Shown here one piece after another: positions 58,869-61,085 of a stretch of DNA of 61,085 nucleotides. The DNA comes from Sphingobacteriales bacterium (GTDB lineage: Bacteria > Bacteroidota > Bacteroidia > Chitinophagales > UBA2359). The notes beneath the pieces are model-generated. The model made no database searches. It was not told the origin of the DNA and saw only the letters and a list, made by a program, of their open reading frames with translations. A program made the position numbers and the translations under genes. The stretch spans positions 1-61,085 of the forward strand of contig JADKCK010000039.1 in NCBI GenBank assembly GCA_016718845.1, read 5' to 3'. Within the stretch, counting starts at the first letter, position 1; each line of letters opens with the position of its first letter.

Positions 58869-59251
58869 ATGTCGAACATTAAACAAAGATTGACGAATGG
58901 GAAGTCCGAGACCTAGAAGATAACGGCTTACTACGCATTTATGTAGAGCATAACACCGAAATGGGCAACCGAGGCGTGCCGGGTATTCAGGTGTGGTACA
59001 CTATTGCTGGCGGCACAAGTATTGTAAACTACGAGCCCCTACATGTTGAGCGTTGGGCATATCAAGCCCGTAAGCAACAAACCGATGAGTATTTGATAAC
59101 CGACCACTCGTGGATAAACCACGAAGACACCTACATCAAAAATTACTTGGTACTTGGCGACAACTAAAAAGCAAAAAGTAGCAGTAAAAGTACGCGATAA
59201 GCCAAAGTTATTACCAAAGAATACGACCTACCCTTCACCCTCGACGAATAA
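58869..59251 (+). pseudogene. Conserved hypothetical protein, frameshifted
   Basis: ATG at 58869 (MSNIKQ) leads, after an indel near 58890, into DEWEVRDLEDNGLLRIYVEH and GNRGVPGIQVWYTIAGGTSI, then after another near 59163 into KVAVKVRD and YDLPFTLDE with TAA at 59249. The full length is about 127 residues. I do not recognise the family; no signal or transmembrane segment is visible. The next gene starts 10 bases after its stop, so the two are probably co-transcribed. Confidence 0.55.
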
Positions 59252-59260
59252 ACCTTTAGC

Positions 59261-59573
59261 ATGACCAACTTTTTACTATGCAGCACTCTTTATCAACAGT
59301 TTTTTGGCAGTCGAGTATTTTTATCAAACTGTATCTAATTTTATAATGTGTTTGCGCGATAAAGAGCTACACCACCACATACCTTATATTGTGTTACCCT
59401 ATTTGTTGCTAACCATTATTTTTGGCAGCATTGTGGCAGGTGCTTTTTATGCCAAACAATATGGCAACAACACAAAAACGGCTATCAGTATCCTCCTTTT
59501 GCCTTTTGCAATAGTAACCATAGCGGGCATATTAGCAACTATGTTTAGCGTTTTATTAAAACAAAACCAATAA
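59261..59573 (+). CDS. Small membrane protein, probable frameshift near the start
   Basis: ATG 59261 opens MTNFLL and, with one base added near 59280, continues as AALFINSFLAVEYFYQTVSN; the main frame from 59304 to 59573 is intact. Two transmembrane helices are visible (HIPYIVLPYLLLTIIFGSIV and AISILLLPFAIVTIAGILAT). No family assigned. It appears to be in an operon with the preceding hypothetical gene. Confidence 0.55.
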
Positions 59574-59696
59574 ATTTAGCATACCCTAACCTATTTACTT
59601 ACGCTATGAACAACTTTTATTGTTTTTCACTCTCTATTAGTGGTTTGTAGGCATTTTTTTTTGCGTCAAACCATTGTTTGTTTAGTTGTTCTGCTT

Positions 59697-61005
59697 CTAA
59701 TGGATTGTGTGGTTGTGCCTAAAACCGTTCATAGAAGCAAAAACGAGCATATTTTGTAACCAATTATTACTGTATCGATGAGCATTGAGTTGTTCTGCTC
59801 TTGATAATTGGTTTTTATTTTTATATTTTGATGTTCGGGCACAAAAAGGTCTAAAGTTATATAATATTGCCCAAGCTCTTAATTTATTTTCAGTTGTTTG
59901 TAAATGTCCATGAAAAGATTGCCTATGAAATAAACAACGATCTAATACATTCATTGGTCTATCAACGGTGTTGCTTGTTCTGTAACCATCCTTGTAAACA
60001 TATCCATTAGCAAAATTACCAACCTTGCCAACAACCTTGTCAATTGCACCAACTATCTTGGTATTGGATACATTTTTTTTAGCCCAATCCTGTAAATCAA
60101 ACAAAGTGTCGCAAAAGGCTACTTCGTTATCTGCACGATAAGCCTCCCACATCTGCGAAACAATTTGGTCAACGTGAGCATCTTTCTTGGTGGCAATATT
60201 CCGTATCTTTAGTACGCTATGCAAAAAACAAAGAATTAAAATAATAGATTGAAACATGTCTTTCCATACCTTGCAAGTTGCTGCCCAAGCATCGGTATTA
60301 ACACTCTTGGGAGCAAAATTGGCATCTACTTGTTGAGTTTCTTCTTTAAATACGCCATATGCCGACATTAAACCATCGGCATCGGCTGTTTTTGATACCG
60401 ATATGCCAAATATACACTCCTCTGAGGCAGTCATGGCTACATATACTCTTTGGTCATTCCATTGAGTGTGTTTCTCATCGGCAGCATAATGTTCAGGTAA
60501 GGAAGAGGCATTTCTTACCGTTGTGCCAACAATAGAGTTACGACCTAGACTACATTCTATTCGTTCCCAATAACTATCATTTTTTCCACATAGCTTCGTC
60601 ACTAACCAATACGGCACTCCACAGCTCAACAACAACAAGGCATTTGACACCGTTTCATCTGCTTTCCCTACTAAATAGGGCAATACAAAAGATGGATAAA
60701 TGCCATATACAGCACCTGTTTTTTTGATGTAAATTCGACGGATAGTAGGTTCATTTTTTACTTATATCCCTATCATGAAGTTTATATAACCTCCTGTGAT
60801 AGCACAAAGAAATAATCTCAGGATATTCATACTATACTACTAAAAATACGAAACTTCGTCCATCTTCTATCACAGATAGATATTCCGATTCACTAACCGG
60901 AAGATAAATGCTATGTTTACCGCGATGCGAACAGGCTGTTTTTTCCACTCCTATTGTTCTGCTTTTTTTCTGTTGAGATAGGCTTGTTTCTGTAATTGGA
61001 GGCAT
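59697..61005 (-). pseudogene. DDE-type transposase, frameshifted
   Basis: The intact 3' part (328 codons) reads YLVGKADETVSNALLLLSCG, LPEHYAADEKHTQWNDQRVY, KSVNTDAWAATCKVWKDMF, then LHSVLKIRNIATKK, SNTVDRPMNVLDRCLFHRQS and TTENKLRAWAILYNFRPFCA. D in ADEKH and D in NTDAW, with the later E in TENKL, suggest the DDE triad. The upstream part (MPPITETSLSQQKKSRTIGV...) is in another frame, with breaks at about 60752 (A6 run) and 60835. I recognise this as a family of transposases often annotated as hypothetical, but cannot name the IS group. No terminal inverted repeats are visible within the window. A minus-strand TATATTTG box lies at 61023-61030. Confidence 0.75.
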
Positions 61006-61085
61006 TCTCGTTGTTTTTGCCGCAAATATACCTACTTTTGGGTAACTTTGCAATCCAAACCACACAATCCGTTAGAAGCAGTAGT

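Overview
The window looks like a chromosomal segment of a Bacteroidota member, probably of the Chitinophagales/Saprospirales type. Evidence: several secreted proteins end in type IX secretion (T9SS) sorting domains; promoters fit the Bacteroidota pattern TTTG-N20-TAnnTTTG; leaders are A-rich without a clear Shine-Dalgarno; and lineage-typical families occur (DUF2851, DUF1800, CotH, fused alpha/beta 2-oxoacid dehydrogenase E1). No rRNA, tRNA or CRISPR array was seen.

Layout. 0-2.1 kb: two frameshifted minus-strand housekeeping-type genes (TrmN6-like methyltransferase, DUF2851). 2.5-8.6 kb: YdeI-like protein, Xaa-Pro aminopeptidase, and a large secreted Ig-repeat/polysaccharide deacetylase. 9.0-16.8 kb: a TetR-TolC-HlyD-RND efflux cluster with an antisense Uma2 gene and an antisense orphan antitoxin lying between its members. 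16.9-20.2 kb: an array of toxin-antitoxin (TA) modules separated by near-identical repeats that each carry a terminator hairpin at one end and a consensus promoter at the other; one module holds an internally deleted PIN toxin, and the last repeat has lost its -7 box beside a Uma2 gene. 20.3-21.8 kb: a GalT-GNAT fusion. 22.3-26.4 kb: a secreted-protein cluster (Gly/Cys-tailed protein, small secreted protein, subtilase, Kazal-type inhibitor) interspersed with a 90-bp tandem repeat. 26.5-41.3 kb: outer-membrane, lipoprotein, DUF1800 and large T9SS-type surface or secreted proteins, including a tandem paralogue pair with PKD domains. 41.3-43.7 kb: gene-poor, with long palindromes and hairpin repeats. 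43.7-52.1 kb: phosphoglycerate mutase, CotH, chromate transporter, a small membrane protein and E1. 52.4-55.2 kb: a type II restriction-modification pair. 55.4-61 kb: small membrane proteins, an FAD oxidoreductase, cytidylate kinase, short hypotheticals and a transposase.

Many reading frames are broken by single-base indels, some next to homopolymers, even in core genes such as gpmI and cmk. The breaks cluster (0-2 kb, 28-45 kb, 53-61 kb), whereas 9-28 kb is almost clean. I read most of these as consensus errors in thinly covered sequence rather than true pseudogenes, but cannot prove it.

The two most unusual patterns are the TA cassette array with terminator-promoter repeats, and a composite repeat that fills the DNA directly before several start codons: a distal GGCTGTCGGC-type block, sometimes a perfect GACGTAGCA-C-TGCTACGTC hairpin, then a G-poor CACTTCACCAC-type minisatellite running up to the ATG, always in the same orientation as the gene.
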